A stretch of 7,128 nucleotides of DNA from an uncultured Lachnospiraceae bacterium (GTDB lineage Bacteria; Bacillota; Clostridia; Lachnospirales; Lachnospiraceae). Positions 7,066 through 7,128 of the stretch are shown here, piece by piece. The notes beneath the pieces are model-generated. The model ran no database searches. It had not been told where the DNA came from and was given only the letters and a program-made list of their open reading frames with translations. How positions within the stretch are numbered: position 1 is the stretch's first letter; each line of letters opens with the position of its first letter. The stretch lies in the NCBI GenBank assembly GCA_947068385.1, contig CAMTBF010000179.1:1-7128 (forward strand), read 5' to 3'. Position numbers and translations under genes: made by a program.

Positions 7066-7128
7066 CTATGTCATTGCCCCTGCCATGCACGCTGCCCAGC
7101 GGTCTATGCCATGCCGCATATCCTCCTG
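7066..7128 (-). CDS. Possible C-terminal tail of an upstream gene (partial)
   Basis: A minus-strand frame is open from the window edge and ends in TAG at 7066-7068, reading QEDMRHGIDRWAACMAGAMT. It would end 14 bases before the regulator's ATG, a normal operon spacing. Twenty codons without a stop is weak evidence, and I recognise no family. An AGGAGG at 7122-7127 directly before an in-frame ATG has too short a spacing to be a convincing start, so a short independent peptide is less likely. Confidence 0.2.
   Translation of the reverse strand, partial: QEDMRHGIDRWAACMAGAMT

Noticed and set aside
7052..7090. Longer regulator starting at the GTG at 7090
   Set aside because: The added 13 residues resemble no receiver-domain start and lack a good ribosome site; the ATG at 7051 begins at the usual family position.

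Overview
The window holds one complete, ordinary-looking locus read entirely on the minus strand: a two-component system followed by a carbohydrate-type ABC importer. In transcription order it encodes an AraC-type (YesN-like) response regulator, a YesM-like sensor histidine kinase, two membrane permeases (LplB-like, then LplC/YtcP-like) and a lipoprotein solute-binding protein. The moderately GC-rich genes, the strong AGGAGG-type ribosome sites, the Gram-positive style lipoprotein with a long Ser/Gly/Glu tether and the YesM/YesN plus LplB/YtcP pairing all suggest a Bacillota species, most likely a gut Clostridia/Lachnospiraceae-type bacterium. That placement is inference from gene style, not from a marker gene.

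Layout. 7066-7128 is an open frame running in from outside the window that may be the tail of another gene. 5510-7051 is the response regulator. 3708-5513 is the sensor kinase, whose ATG overlaps the regulator's TGA. 3534-3707 is an AT-rich 174-base gap with a dyad, a strong stem-loop with T tracts on both sides, and a consensus -10 box. 2586-3533 and 1668-2570 are the two permeases, 15 bases apart. 44-1612 is the binding protein, with its own near-perfect Shine-Dalgarno. 1-43 is the 3' flank. No RNA genes, mobile elements, CRISPR or phage features are visible.

How it works together (inference from the families). The kinase senses something outside the cell through its extracytoplasmic domain and phosphorylates the regulator. 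The regulator then probably activates the importer promoter at about 3589-3617. The lipoprotein captures an oligosaccharide or related solute, and the two permeases form the channel. No ATPase gene is present, so the importer probably uses a shared MsmX-type ATPase encoded elsewhere. The substrate cannot be told from this window, and no sugar hydrolase gene is included. The most useful detail is the terminator/promoter arrangement that separates the sensor pair from the importer. I see no evidence of a previously undescribed system.
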